64,000 nucleotides of DNA from NCBI RefSeq assembly GCF_033568475.1, contig NC_133121.1, forward strand, positions 136,618,375 through 136,682,374. The letters are read 5' to 3'. The DNA comes from Henckelia pumila. Its lineage: Eukaryota; Streptophyta; Magnoliopsida; Lamiales; Gesneriaceae. The translations under genes and the position numbers were made by a program. The notes under the pieces were generated by a model. The model was not told where the DNA came from and did not search any database. It saw only the letters and a program-made list of their open reading frames with translations. Each line of letters begins with the position of its first letter. Position 1 is the first letter of the stretch. Below are positions 1 through 12,700 of this stretch, one piece after another.

Positions 1-799
1 TTAACCTAAGCAAAAAATCTTAGGATAAGACTAATAGGTAATATAACAGTGAAGTCTACTTTATGTATTAATTATTCACTATTTACAAACAAAACCGGAG
101 TTATGCTAAGCATAATACAATCTACAGAAAGACAGAAAATAATCAAATCCGCTTGTATAATTGCACTTACCTATATACTCACACATGCACGTTGATAATT
201 TTACAAGCAATAATTTCATAAAGTCAAAGAATGAACCCATTAGGTTATGCCATCCAAAATAAGCTTTGAGAATGTTCATCACAGTAATTATGTCCGAAAA
301 AGCAACAATTTGTACGTGCTCTACTCATCCATGCCATTTCTAATTTATCACAAAAACAGAAGACCGCACAATTATTTGAACACCAACTGTTTCTCACATG
401 TTCAAAATTTATATCAATGTTTAATGTTTTAAAGGAATATACACAAACAAAACCGGTTAATGTATCCTAAATGGTTAACCATTTGAACAAGGTAAATTAA
501 ACATCATTGGGGTAAGATCCGAAAGTGAAATTACAAGTGTAAACTGAGTATAAATATTCGGAGTCCCGAGTATCGATAGCAGGTAGACATTTATAACCTT
601 TACTCCATATGAATAATACTGATACTGACATGGTAACCTACATATATGCGTGTGTCAGTGTGTGTGTGACACATCAGTAAGAAAAAAATGAATTTTGATT
701 TGTTTCTACCAAGATCACATCATTCAAGAGGGGCTAAAAGACAAAAGGAAAAGAACTGACATAATCAACAATGGAGCATCGATAGACATATCTACCTAC
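1..799 (-). other. SGR2 intron sequence at window edge
   Basis: No exon matching the expected SGR2 C-terminus was found here on the minus strand. The donor GT directly follows the exon ending at 800, so this stretch is read as intron leading to exons outside the window. The short plus-strand ORF at 247-432 has no recognisable features. Confidence 0.6.
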
Positions 800-3700
800 C
801 TGAATAGCGCTCATGTGATACATCATAGCCTTGGAATGTGAAGCCAATCCTTCCTTAAATTCCTGAGTGACATTGTATCAGTACATAAAGTGGTATTATT
901 AGTTATCACAACCTTTTTTTGGTCTAATGAGAGAATGCAGAGCATAAACCATTTCGGATTTTCCAATGCACCAACCTGAAGCCCAACATACAGCCGCTTC
1001 CCACCTCGGTGGTAAGGGATAATAACTGCCCGTTTGTGTATAAATTCTTTACAGATCAGTGGTTCTATTCTGAAAGGAAAAAAGAAATTAACTTATCTGA
1101 TGCTATCAAGAATTTAATTCATGAATAATCTGTTCTTAACTGTACAAGACGGACCTATATGCCACAGGATCATAAGGATGAAAGATGTTAAACATTCGCC
1201 GACATGCTGGCATCTCCTCGTTTATGTTTTCCTCTCCCCAATATTCTTTCCCTTCGCCTAGAATCCAAACAGCAGAAAGTATCTTAGACAACAATTATGT
1301 GTTCAGTTGATAAATAGAATGAACAAAAACTAAGGAGCAATTAAGACAACATCTTCAAAAGGAGTTCTCTACTAGAATTTTAATAAATAGACAGGCCTAT
1401 CTACAGAACAAAATCCAGAGAACTCATATGTCACCCTTACATACTACTTTTCTCTGACACCAAATGGAGTCTAAGAAATTATTTTGATTTTTGAAGCAAG
1501 AAATGATTCCTTCCCAGAGTTTCAAGAATTCCTAGCTCTTCAAACATGAGAAAAATGACAAACTAAAATAGGGGTATGCAAGTATTAGGTCTCAGCTATT
1601 ACCAATTCCAATGCGAACATTGCGGAGGGAAAGAAACACTCCAAGAGGAGACCCAACAGCAAAAAATGTGTCAACCTGAAACAAAAATCCTCGTGTATAA
1701 GCCTGCTGTGCATAAGTTGCAAAAACAAAAGATGATGGTGATATGAAATTAAGAAAGACACATGCAATGTGGGTGTACAACAAAATCGTTTAGTCACAGA
1801 GATATAAGACAAGAAGTTGTGGCTTATCCGCAAGAAACTAGAGCGATATACTCTACTTCAAATGAAATTTAAATGGAAAGAACCAACTTATTAATGTTTT
1901 GGCTAAGAAATTTTGTGAGACCATGGAATATCCCATTTGAGCAAGTGGCATAAGAGCCCATTTTCAAGTTTCAGCAGCTCAATTTTCTTGCCTCCAATAG
2001 GATTAGAGACCAATGGGGGGCCATAACAGATGTCAGAGCTAGCAGCCGATGACTTGTGGTAAACAAATAACTATGTGAAGTAAAGTGCTAACAACCGAAG
2101 AGATCCATGTCTAAATCCCATTTACTGGAGACTGTCAAATAGTGATGAGGCCTAATGCCTGAAGACACATTGGATTCTAAATTACATTTTTACCAATTAT
2201 AACTTCTGACTAAAATCCCACGTGCATGATGAATTAAGTGCTCCATATCAAGTGCATTATGTAGGTTACTATGCAAATTTGTGCCTCCGACTGGCTAATG
2301 GGCATGGATATCAAATCTGTGACTCATAAAATCAACCATCATAATAAGTGTATGACGGCTTATACAAGCTGCTCAACAAGCACCAGATAGCAAACAAGAA
2401 ATTTACCTCAAATTCTAACTTTGTGTATCTTATTAGAGGGGTGTAACTCTTCCAGGAATCTTCATGCTCTGGCTGAACACTCTTGTAATCAGACTGACTT
2501 ACAGCCGCGATAGTCTTTTTTGCATTCTCTGGTAACTCTTCACATCAGACACAGACATTTAAACAATCAGAACTTCCACAACTATAGTCCAAAAAGAATG
2601 TGTTACATCATCTTCAATCACACAGCCCGTACCATCATTAGCACATTCAGCTTCAATTTTTTTGATTTTTTCCTTTAGCAAACGAATCTGAAACTCAAGT
2701 GAGTAGAATGTCAAACAGGATACCAGAACAAGAAGCTCAAAGAATAGTTAAAGGAACCACCTCTTCCTTCATTGATTTAACTGCCTCGTCTTTATCATCT
2801 TCAAAGATACCCTCATCATCTTTATCACCGTCACACAGTACAACCTCACTGCTCATGATATTAGGGTCATCTACCATATAACTTTTATAGCAACCCATGA
2901 GATTCGAATTGCCAAAAGATTCATCAGCATTTTCATCTGACGGCAAGGGATCATTTGCTTTCTGGTAGTCAATATCGGTGGTATTTGATTCATCAGAAAC
3001 CGATAACGCAGGAGGTCCCGACGGAATACATGATCCCTGCATGGATTCTTCCACAATATCTTGGTTATCCACATGGCAAACAATGCTCTCAATTTCAACA
3101 TTCTCAGATCTCTCATCCCCCATATTTGACGTGAAATTACAGTCAGATGATATATTATTCCTGATAGAACAATTTGCCTCATTTTTTCGTTCTTTGTACA
3201 TCCACTCCATCGGGAAATTTGAATACAACTTTTCTTGATGACAAAGGATATCATAAGCTAGAACACTTCCCAAAGAGTGACCATACAGGGAAACCTACAA
3301 AGTTGATTTAACATTGGACAATTCAGTTTAAACAAAAAATTTAACGTTAACTTATCATGCTCATATTAAATTGGAAACTTTGTTTGTTTCTTGCCTCGGT
3401 ACCTTTCCATCATAACCAGGATTCCTCTTTAAGAACTTCATATACAATCTATTAAGTTGATTGGATACCTGAACAAGATGCAGATACTTTACAAATTAAC
3501 AATTGCCCTAGATAAATTTGTTAACAGATATCATCGATTAAATAAAAAGAATAAGACGGTATTTGAAAGATGAAAAGGAATAAAAAATTTGACTTTTTGG
3601 TATGTAACATTATCTTGCAAGTTCAAAGAGAACATGAAAATCAATTATTTACGATTAAAATCGTCAAGTACCAAGGAGGGGAATAAGGGGAATGAAGGTG

Positions 3701-6700
3701 ACGTGGGCGTGGGTCAGGGATATTTAGGAAAGCACAGAGCACCGGGTTTTTTAGTTTATGGCACTCCCTCTCCTACGGTAGAACAGTCCTGGCCAAAACT
3801 CATCTCCTTGTTTACAAGAGGATGCAAATTCATCATCTACCACCTTTTGGTTTCCTCTCACCCCCTTAATGTCTGAATCAAATCAAGACAAATCCTTGTT
3901 TTATGCAGAAAAAGAGCCAAAATGAGGTAACCTTCCCATGATTTCTCCAAGCATGTATTCAAAAAGTAATCTTCACACGCTAAAAGAAAATAAATATATA
4001 TAAAATTAAAATAGCAAACCTCTCATTTTTTAGGTTTTTGCTCAAGTTGGCATATGATCATCAAACAGTACCTTGATGAGTGATCAATGATAATTAAACA
4101 ATCGTAAAAAGATAAGAGATAACAACTCCTTATACGATATGATTGCAAGTATGAGATCCTGATACGGCTTCAGAGGATGAACAAGACTTTCAAATTAAGA
4201 CACGAATATAATCAAGACAGGAAAAGAAATATGCGACATTCACGACTTGCAAGGTGACACAAACAAAAGAGATTAAATGAGGGGGTACCGAGTCAATAAT
4301 GTCCTGACAATGAACAGGGCTCATGTAGTATAATATATCATGAACAGTTGCACTCAACATCGTTCGCAGCCCTCGGACGCCATCTAAAGTAATTTTTTCA
4401 ACTGAAGCTTCACCACCAAGCGTTAAACACTTCCGCCACTGGAAAAAGAGAAGAAAGAAAAAATAGCACACGATGATCATGGAGTTGAAAAGACACCATA
4501 AGATAAATCACAAGCAACACAAGTACTTAAAATACAGAACATCAGCAAATACACTGCCAGCAGCCCGCCACTAGTTACTCATCAGGTAGCCGGTTAACAA
4601 ATAAAATTTAACTGAAGTAAATAACCAGTATGGGACTAACAATAATTTCCAGAAACCAATGCGCTTCAGTAAAACCTAAACCTACATTTAAAAGCTTCTT
4701 TGATTAGAAAATCCATCCGCAGTATATAGCCAGAAATGTCATGTACGAGAAAACCTCATAAATGGCAGAACTACCACTAACGGACTAACAGTAATTTCAA
4801 GAAACCAATACGTTTCAATAAAACCCTGTTGTGTTCTTCAGAAAATGAAAGATTAACACGAAGAACACAAGTGTATTACAATGAATAAAACCCAGAGTAA
4901 AATCTCTGTTACAATACTATCTCCCTAGCTAAGTGCTAGTCACTCTTCACGTGTAAAATCTCTAACTGACTTCCCCCCATACACTTCATTTCTGTTATAT
5001 AACCCCACCCCCTTCACGTGTATTTCCCTTGGATCTCCTAACATATACATTAACAATCTTGGGCTTCCAATTGTCCTTTCCACTTGGTCTTTCTGGGCCT
5101 GAAATCTCTGGGCCTGCTGTCTCTCTATTTTCCATCATTGTATTTGGGTTCATAACATCTCTGGCCTCCTCAAAATTCGCCTTGTCCTCAAGGTGAAAAT
5201 CTGGAAATTGGATGGCAAAATCATTGAAGCTTTCCCATGTAGCGTCCTCCTCCGATCTTCCTTTCCACTTCACCAGTAATTGCTTGGTGGGATCGCCTTT
5301 GATCAGCTTAATTCTCCGTGCTACCACATAATCGGGTTCAAACGTCATAGACAAGTCAGAATCTAAGTCATGCGGCAAGCTGGCCTCCCGAAAGTCTGTT
5401 CCCACTGCCTTCTTCAAGCTAGAAACATGAAAGACAGGGTGAACCTTAGACCCTGCAGGTAACTGCAAGCGATATGCGACCATGCCCACCTTCTTGAGAA
5501 TCCGAAACGGACCATAAAACCTTGCAGCCAGCTTCTGAAAGACTCTGGTGCAAACTGATGATTGACGATGCGGCCGCAATTTCAAATAAACCATATCACC
5601 CACCTGAAAATGAACCTCCTTTCGATGCCGATTTGCATATTTTGACATGTGTTGTTGAGCTCTCTCAAGATTAAATTGAAGTTGCCTTAGGAGTTCATCT
5701 CTGTCCCATAATGCCTGTGATACAGCAGCTACCACCGTCTCCCCAGGGAGGTAGCGAATTACAGCAGGTGGTTTGCGCCCGTAAACCACTTCGAAAGGAC
5801 TCAACCCCGCAGAAGTCTGGTAGGATGTATTATACCAGAATTCTGCCCAATGCAGCCACTGTGCCCAGTTCTTTGGTTGCTCCGAACAAAAACAGCGCAG
5901 ATAGGTCTCAACAGACTTATTCAACGCTTCACTTTGACCATCTGTTTCAGGGTGGTATGCTGAACTCATTTTCAGTTGAGTTCCTTGTAAGCGAAAAAGT
6001 TCTGACCAAAAGAAACTCATGAATACTGGATCTCTGTCACTTACAATCATTTTTGGCACTCCGTGGAGCTTCACCACATTTTTAGTGAAGATGTCAGCCA
6101 CCGTACTAGCTGTGTAGGGATGTTTTAGCAACAAAAAATGTCCGTATTTAGACAATCTGTCGACCACTACGAAAATGACATCGTACCCTCTTGACTTGGG
6201 AAGACCCGTAATAAAATCCATGGCCAAATCCTCCCAAATCACTTCTGGGATACCCAGAGGTTGCAACAACCCAGCAGGTGAGGTAGCGTCGTATTTATTT
6301 TTCTGGCAAACGTCACATGCTGCGACGAACTTGTTCACATCATGCCTCATGCCCTTCCAGAAAAAATTGTTTGCCACACGCTTGTAAGTTCGGAGAGCCC
6401 CCGAATGACCACCTACTGGAGTGGCATGGAATTCTTGCAACAGTTTGGGAACCCACAGTGAGCTCCGAGGAAACACTAATTGGCCTCGATGCAGGAGACA
6501 ATCATTGATCATGGAATAATGTCTGCTGCCATTGTCGCCCAACTGTACTTTGTCGATAATGTCCCTCAATTCTTGATCCATCCTGACTGCTTTTTTAAGC
6601 TCTTCTATTTCCACCCATTCCACTTTTGTGAGTGCAGCAAGTATGCCAAATTCGTCTCGCCGAGACAGCGCATCTGCTGCCCCATTCTCAGTTCCAGCCT

Positions 6701-9700
6701 TGTGTTTAATCTCAAACTCATACCCAAGTAGTTTGGCCAACCAATATTGTTGATCCGGAGTTGTAATCCTTTGCTGTAATAGGCTCCGTAATGGCTTATG
6801 ATCAGTAACCACCACAAATTTGCGGCCCAACAGATAGTGACGCCAGTGCTGAATCGCCAATACCAAAGCCATGAGTTCCCTCTCATACGCAGATTTAGTT
6901 AAAGCCTTATCTGCCAACGCTTTGCTGTAATAAGCAATAGGCTTGCCTTCCTGAATCAGAACAGCCTCAACTCCCCGACCCGACGCATCGCATTCCACCA
7001 CAAACTCTTGGCAAAAATCTGGCATGCGTAGAACTGGAGCTGTGCTAAGGGCTAACTTCAATTCCTCAAACGCCCTCTCTGCTTGAGTATTCCAAACAAA
7101 ACTATTCTTCTTTAATAAATCAGTGAGTGGTCGTGCTATCTTCCCATAATCCCGAATAAATTTTCGGTAATACCCTGTCAATCCAAGGAACCCGCGCAAG
7201 GCCTTTAAATTCAGAGGCGTTGGCCAGTTACGTACACTCACTATTTTCTCCGGATCCACCTGAACCCCCTGACCCGAGATGATGTGCCCTAAATATCCCA
7301 CCTGATCCAGTCCGAAGTGACATTTTTTTTTATTCAAAACCAGTGCATGTACCTTCAACACTCCCAGTACCACTTCCACATGCACCAAATGCTCATTCCA
7401 ATCTCTACTATATATTAAAATATCATCAAAAAATACCAGAACAAACTTTCGCAAATAGGGTCGGAATACCTCATTCATCGTCGCTTGGAATGTGGCAGGG
7501 GCATTTTTTAGCCCAAAAGGCATGACCAAAAACTCGTAGTGGCCCTCATGTGTTCGAAACGCTGTTTTTGGTACATCTTTCGCTTGAACCCTGATTTGAT
7601 GATAGCCCGATTTAAGGTCCAGCTTGGAAAAATGCCGCGCCCCATGTAACTCATCAAATAGCTTTTCAATCACAGGAATCGGGTATTTATCGGCAACAGA
7701 AATTTCATTCAATGCTCTGTAATCGACACAGAAACGCCAGCTACCATCCTTCTTCTTGACTAGGATAACAGGGCTCGAATACGGACTATTACTTGGCTGA
7801 ATCACCCCGGACGTCAACATATCTCCTACCATACGCTCAATTTCATCTTTCTGCTGGTGAGCATATCTATAAGGTCGAACCGACACCGGTCCACAACCTT
7901 CCTTGATTACAATTGCATGGTCATGGCTACGCTTGGGAGGTAAGTCCTGGGGTTCATGAAAGACCCCTGCATGTGCCGCAAGAATGCGTTGAAGATCTTT
8001 GTTAGCCGTTGGTGTGATGTTCGAGTGTGTTCCATCCGTATCCCCTTGCCATTTCAGTACTACTGCCCCACAAAATTCTAGTGCGACGGACTTGACAATA
8101 GATTTGAGAGATACCACTGATCGGTTGAGTGTTGGGTCGCCGTGTAGCACCACCGTACGTCCTTCCCAACTAAATTGCATCTGCATTTTTTTCCAATTCA
8201 ACATGATATCTCCCAAAGTGCGTAACCAATCAACCCCTAAAATCAAGTCAATTCCACCCAAATCAAACAAATAACCCTCAATCGTTACATTGCACTGGTC
8301 CAACTCCACACACAGTTTCTTGCACACGCCCTGGCAAGTGATGCGACCCCCATCTCCTAGGCAAACAGCGAAACGCACCCCCGTATCCACCTCTAATCCC
8401 AACTCCGCAATCAGCTCCCGTGAGACAAAATTATGGCTCGCTCCACTATCCACCATCGCGACCACTTCACGCCCCGATATTCTCGCTCTCATCTTCAGTG
8501 TCTGAGGTTGGTCAATGCCAGTGACGGAATACAAAGGCAATTCCAATGTGTTATATTCCACTTTCGGCGTTCCAGCCCACAGCCCATCTTCCCCCAACGG
8601 CGGTGACTCCTCCTCTCCCGTTCCAACGCCCGACTCACCATCAGTACCTTCTTCTTCCTCCTCGGCCAGAATAGTGACTCTCAAACTCTTGTTGGCGCAG
8701 ATATGCATCGGGTGATAAGGCTCGCCACATTTAAAACAAAGGCCCTTTTCACGCCGATGAAGAAACTCCTGGTGAGAAACGATCCTGCCATCACGAGCTT
8801 TAAGTGGCGGGCCCCTAGCCACGTTACCGCTCCGATCAGTGCCCCCACTTCCGCCATATGTAGCTCGCGACCCTCCTCCCATCGGTGTTTGGACGAAGGG
8901 TTTACGCGTGGCTACGTCTCCTGGACTCGGGGCTTTAGCACTCCCAGAAAATGAACTATAGAGCTTACTGCGTTCTCAGTCATGGGATTGGGCCTGAGAA
9001 GCCCAACCCAATCTTGAAAAGACCTACGCTCCGGGCCCACTCCGAACCCACTTCCGTGTTTTCCCCGATCCAACACCGCCCCATACAGTTCCATCTCCAA
9101 TCCTCTTGCTAACATCATGGCGCGATCCACCGTCCGAGGATTATGGACAATCATGCGCCGCCGTATCTCCTCCCTCAATCCACTCATGAAGTAACCAAGA
9201 CACTGATCTTCGTGGATATATCCCACCTGTGCCACCAGCCTTTCGAATTTCTCGATGTAAGTCCCGATCGGCAATTCCCCTTGTTGCAAGGAAGCGATCA
9301 ACTCATATGGATTCGCCTCAATTCCTCCATATCGTTTGAGGAGCTCTTCCGCCAGCCTATCCCAGGTCATAGTTGGAATCTTTGCTTTCATCCAGCGGTA
9401 CCAGTGCACCGTGGGTCCTTGCATACATATATAAGCCAACTTGAGCTTACACTCCCGAGGCGTATCATGAACCTCAAAGTATTGCTCCATCTTCCCCAAC
9501 CAGCCCATGGGATCTTCGCCCTCAAACATCGGTAATTCAATCTTCTTCAGCGCCGCCTTCATCTCTTCCACCATATCATCCTTGCTATTACCACCAACTC
9601 CTGTGGCACTCTCCCCTTTCTCCTGCATATCCTCAACTCGTATGGTGTTGATATGCTCCCCACCCTGCGCTTTAATCATCTGCTCTATCAAAACTCTCAA

Positions 9701-12700
9701 GTCCCCAAAACCTTCGAGAGTTCGATCAATCTTCTCCAATCTACCCTGTACCTGCAACATATTCTCCTGCAACCCACTCACCGACTTCTCCATAGCTTCG
9801 AATTTAGCTTCAGCGCGAGTACTCGTCATCTTTTATCCGGCAGGTCGGACCAATGTTGTGTTCTTCAGAAAATGAAAGATTAACACGAAGAACACAAGTG
9901 TATTACAATGAATAAAACCCAGAGTAAAATCTCTGTTACAATACTATCTCCCTAGCTAAGTGCTAGTCACTCTTCACGTGTAAAATCTCTAACTGACTTC
10001 CCCCCATACACTTCATTTCTGTTATATAACCCCACCCCCTTCACGTGTATTTCCCTTGGATCTCCTAACATATACATTAACAATCTTGGGCTTCCAATTG
10101 TCCTTTCCACTTGGTCTTTCTGGGCCTGAAATCTCTGGGCCTGCTGTCTCTCTATTTTCCATCATTGTATTTGGGTTCATAACAAACCCAAACCTACCTT
10201 TAAAAGGTTCTTCGATTAGAAAATCCATCCGCAATATATAGCCAGAAAAGTCATGTACGAGAAAACCTTATAAATGACAAAACTTCTCAAAAACCAATAC
10301 AACTAATGGTAGAGAATTTTACCAAAAGAGATTACATTTTTAACTAAAATTTTTTTTGCTACTTGGGATCAACACCAATAGACTGCCAAGCAAGAATTTT
10401 CACCACAAAGTTATTAGGTTTACCTCATGCCAGACAATACCTTATTCAAGTGGCCACTATTATTTTTTTATTGATATCCAATAACTGTTCCAATGATTTC
10501 ATAAAATGATACGATCAAAGAGTAAATAAGATATGTGGTCCAAGCCGAGAAATCAGGAAATATTAATGGAATAAAAAATATTCATAACTCGGGTAAATAC
10601 AACCATTTGTCTCCCCGAAATACTTATTTTTAGTTATAAACAACTAGGTTTCTTAATTATGGATTCAGGAAGCTCTGACATTGAAGTTTATAAAGACTGT
10701 TGCTTTCTCCTGGGCACCCACCGTGGCCACCTATGTGAGCACCAGCTGATGTGTCACATCAGCCGGTGCTCACGTAGGTGCCCATTACCCATCATTTACC
10801 ATACTCTGAGAATTTCATAATAAAGTTTCTGTAGTTTTTGAGCTATTGGCATCATGAAACCTCGGCTGTCATTCTTCTGTGATTGGTTCTGGGAATCCAT
10901 ACAAAAAACTTGTCTTACATTAAAGGAGGACAAATGAAAGAACCATAGGACACACACCAATCCCCAAAACAGAAAAAGGCCAAAATAACTTCACAATGCT
11001 ATTGAGTGAACAAGACCTGGCATGGTATAAAAATGACTCTTTGGGTGCCACGTTGGTGAGAAGTTAGGTGTCTTTCGGCGAGCTTTTCCGTTACTTGTCG
11101 ATGAGTTGCAACATCATCCACCAAATTAGACTTCTCCAACCTTTGGCCAATACCATGAATCACAAATACTAAATGTTGAACAGGGACCTACAGCAAAAGA
11201 AGGAAATTAACTACTCGTAATTTGGCTGGTTCTACCTCTGAAATTTTATCATCATCACTTAGAGAACAGAAAACAGGAAGGCCAGATAGCTGCCAGTTGA
11301 AATCAGAACATACAAGTATTTTTATCAAGCTTCAGAAAATAGAGCAATAGACATCAAAGTCAAAAGCTCCAATAAATTTAGATTCAAATCTCCTCTTAAA
11401 GAACCATAAAGTAAAAAAAAACTTCATTTCAGAAACTCTCATGAGCAGACTGACAAGTCACAAGTAGCACCACATACCAAAAAAAATAATATGACCCAAT
11501 GATTTGATACTTGATAGACATTTAACTATTTTTATCAGCATCTTCATCTTTGAACATTTTGAAAACAGATCCACCATGTAAAAAAAACAAGATATTCACA
11601 AGGACAAACAAGATACACAATACACATTATTTCTCATTTATGACCAAGTTTTTTAACTGAAGCAAATATTATCAGAAATCCTTGCCATCTGACTATCGTT
11701 GTAAAAGAATCCTGAGAATGAGAGAGCCATGTCATGAAAAACAAAAAAAAACTAAAACTTTAGGATATATATATGATGAGAAACCTACCAAATTACTCTC
11801 TTAACGTCTTTCGATCTAAGACGACACATCAAGGTAAAAGATCAACGAGTCAAATTCAAAGATAATTTATCGACTGCTATTTCACAGTGACAACAAGAGT
11901 TTCTAGAACACAAAATGCATCATATAAGAAGTGCCACGTAAATCAATTCCCTTATTCACCATGATAACCGTTAAGATCATGAACTTGTGTCTAACTCCAC
12001 CCCAAAAGCTAGCTTAAAAGAGAAGAATTGTCCAAATCCAAATATACATTTCCCAATAACTTAATCCAGTCCATGAGACGTCACGCCTATGAATGAACAA
12101 TTTTAGCGTAAAGTTTACAAGACATTAGCCGGTAGTCCATAAAGGCAGTTCAACAAATAATGGTGGATCTGAGCTCTAATAATCATGGATTTGGACTTAA
12201 TTCCACCCCAAGAGCTAGCTCAAGGGGTGAGAATTGTCCAAGTTCATATATACAACTCCCAAGAACTTAATCCAGCCAACGTGAGACCCTAGCACATTCA
12301 CCTCACGCCCAGGAATGAACATCTTAGCGTGAAGTTTACAAGACATTAGCGGATGGCCCATAAGAGCAGTCCAACAAATAACGGTTTGAACTCTGATACC
12401 GTGTTAAGACCATGGACTTGGGCCTAATTACATCACAAAAGCTACTGCCGATGTGGGACATATAACATGGAGTGTTAAGATCATGGACTTAGGCCTAACT
12501 TCACCCCAAAAGCTAACTCAAGAGGGAGGATTGTCTAAGTTCATACGTACGACTCTCAAGTACTTAATTCCGCCGATGTGAGACATCTAACATTAATTAA
12601 GAATTCAGTGTAGGATGGGAACCAATAACTCATGTCACTAGACTTTAGTTACCTAGTCCACGAAAATCATTTACCTAATTGAATATACATCAGAACTATC

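Larger units (their letters stand above)
4827..10184 (-). mobile_element. Complete Ty3/gypsy chromovirus LTR retrotransposon (Reina-like size)
   Basis: A 5358-bp element on the minus strand. It has two 331-bp LTRs starting TG and ending CA, a 5-bp target duplication AACCC (4822-4826 and 10185-10189), a tRNA-Tyr primer site, a polypurine tract, and gag then protease, reverse transcriptase, RNase H, integrase and chromodomain in that order. The integrase-before-chromodomain order marks it as a chromovirus. The small total size and short LTRs resemble the Reina clade, but clade assignment is inference. The LTRs look identical when read side by side, implying a very recent insertion. It sits in the SGR2 intron between exons 8 (11017) and 9 (4438), in the same orientation as the gene, and stretches that intron to about 6.6 kb from about 1.2 kb. 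Confidence 0.96.

Noticed and set aside
3589-3876. 95-residue plus-strand ORF in an SGR2 intron
   Set aside because: Antisense to the gene, begins at a non-ATG codon, matches no known family and lies entirely within an intron confirmed by flanking exon phases.
10022-10234. 70-residue ORF over the 5' LTR
   Set aside because: It is the LTR copy of the Pol C-terminal tail joined to flanking intron sequence, not a separate gene.
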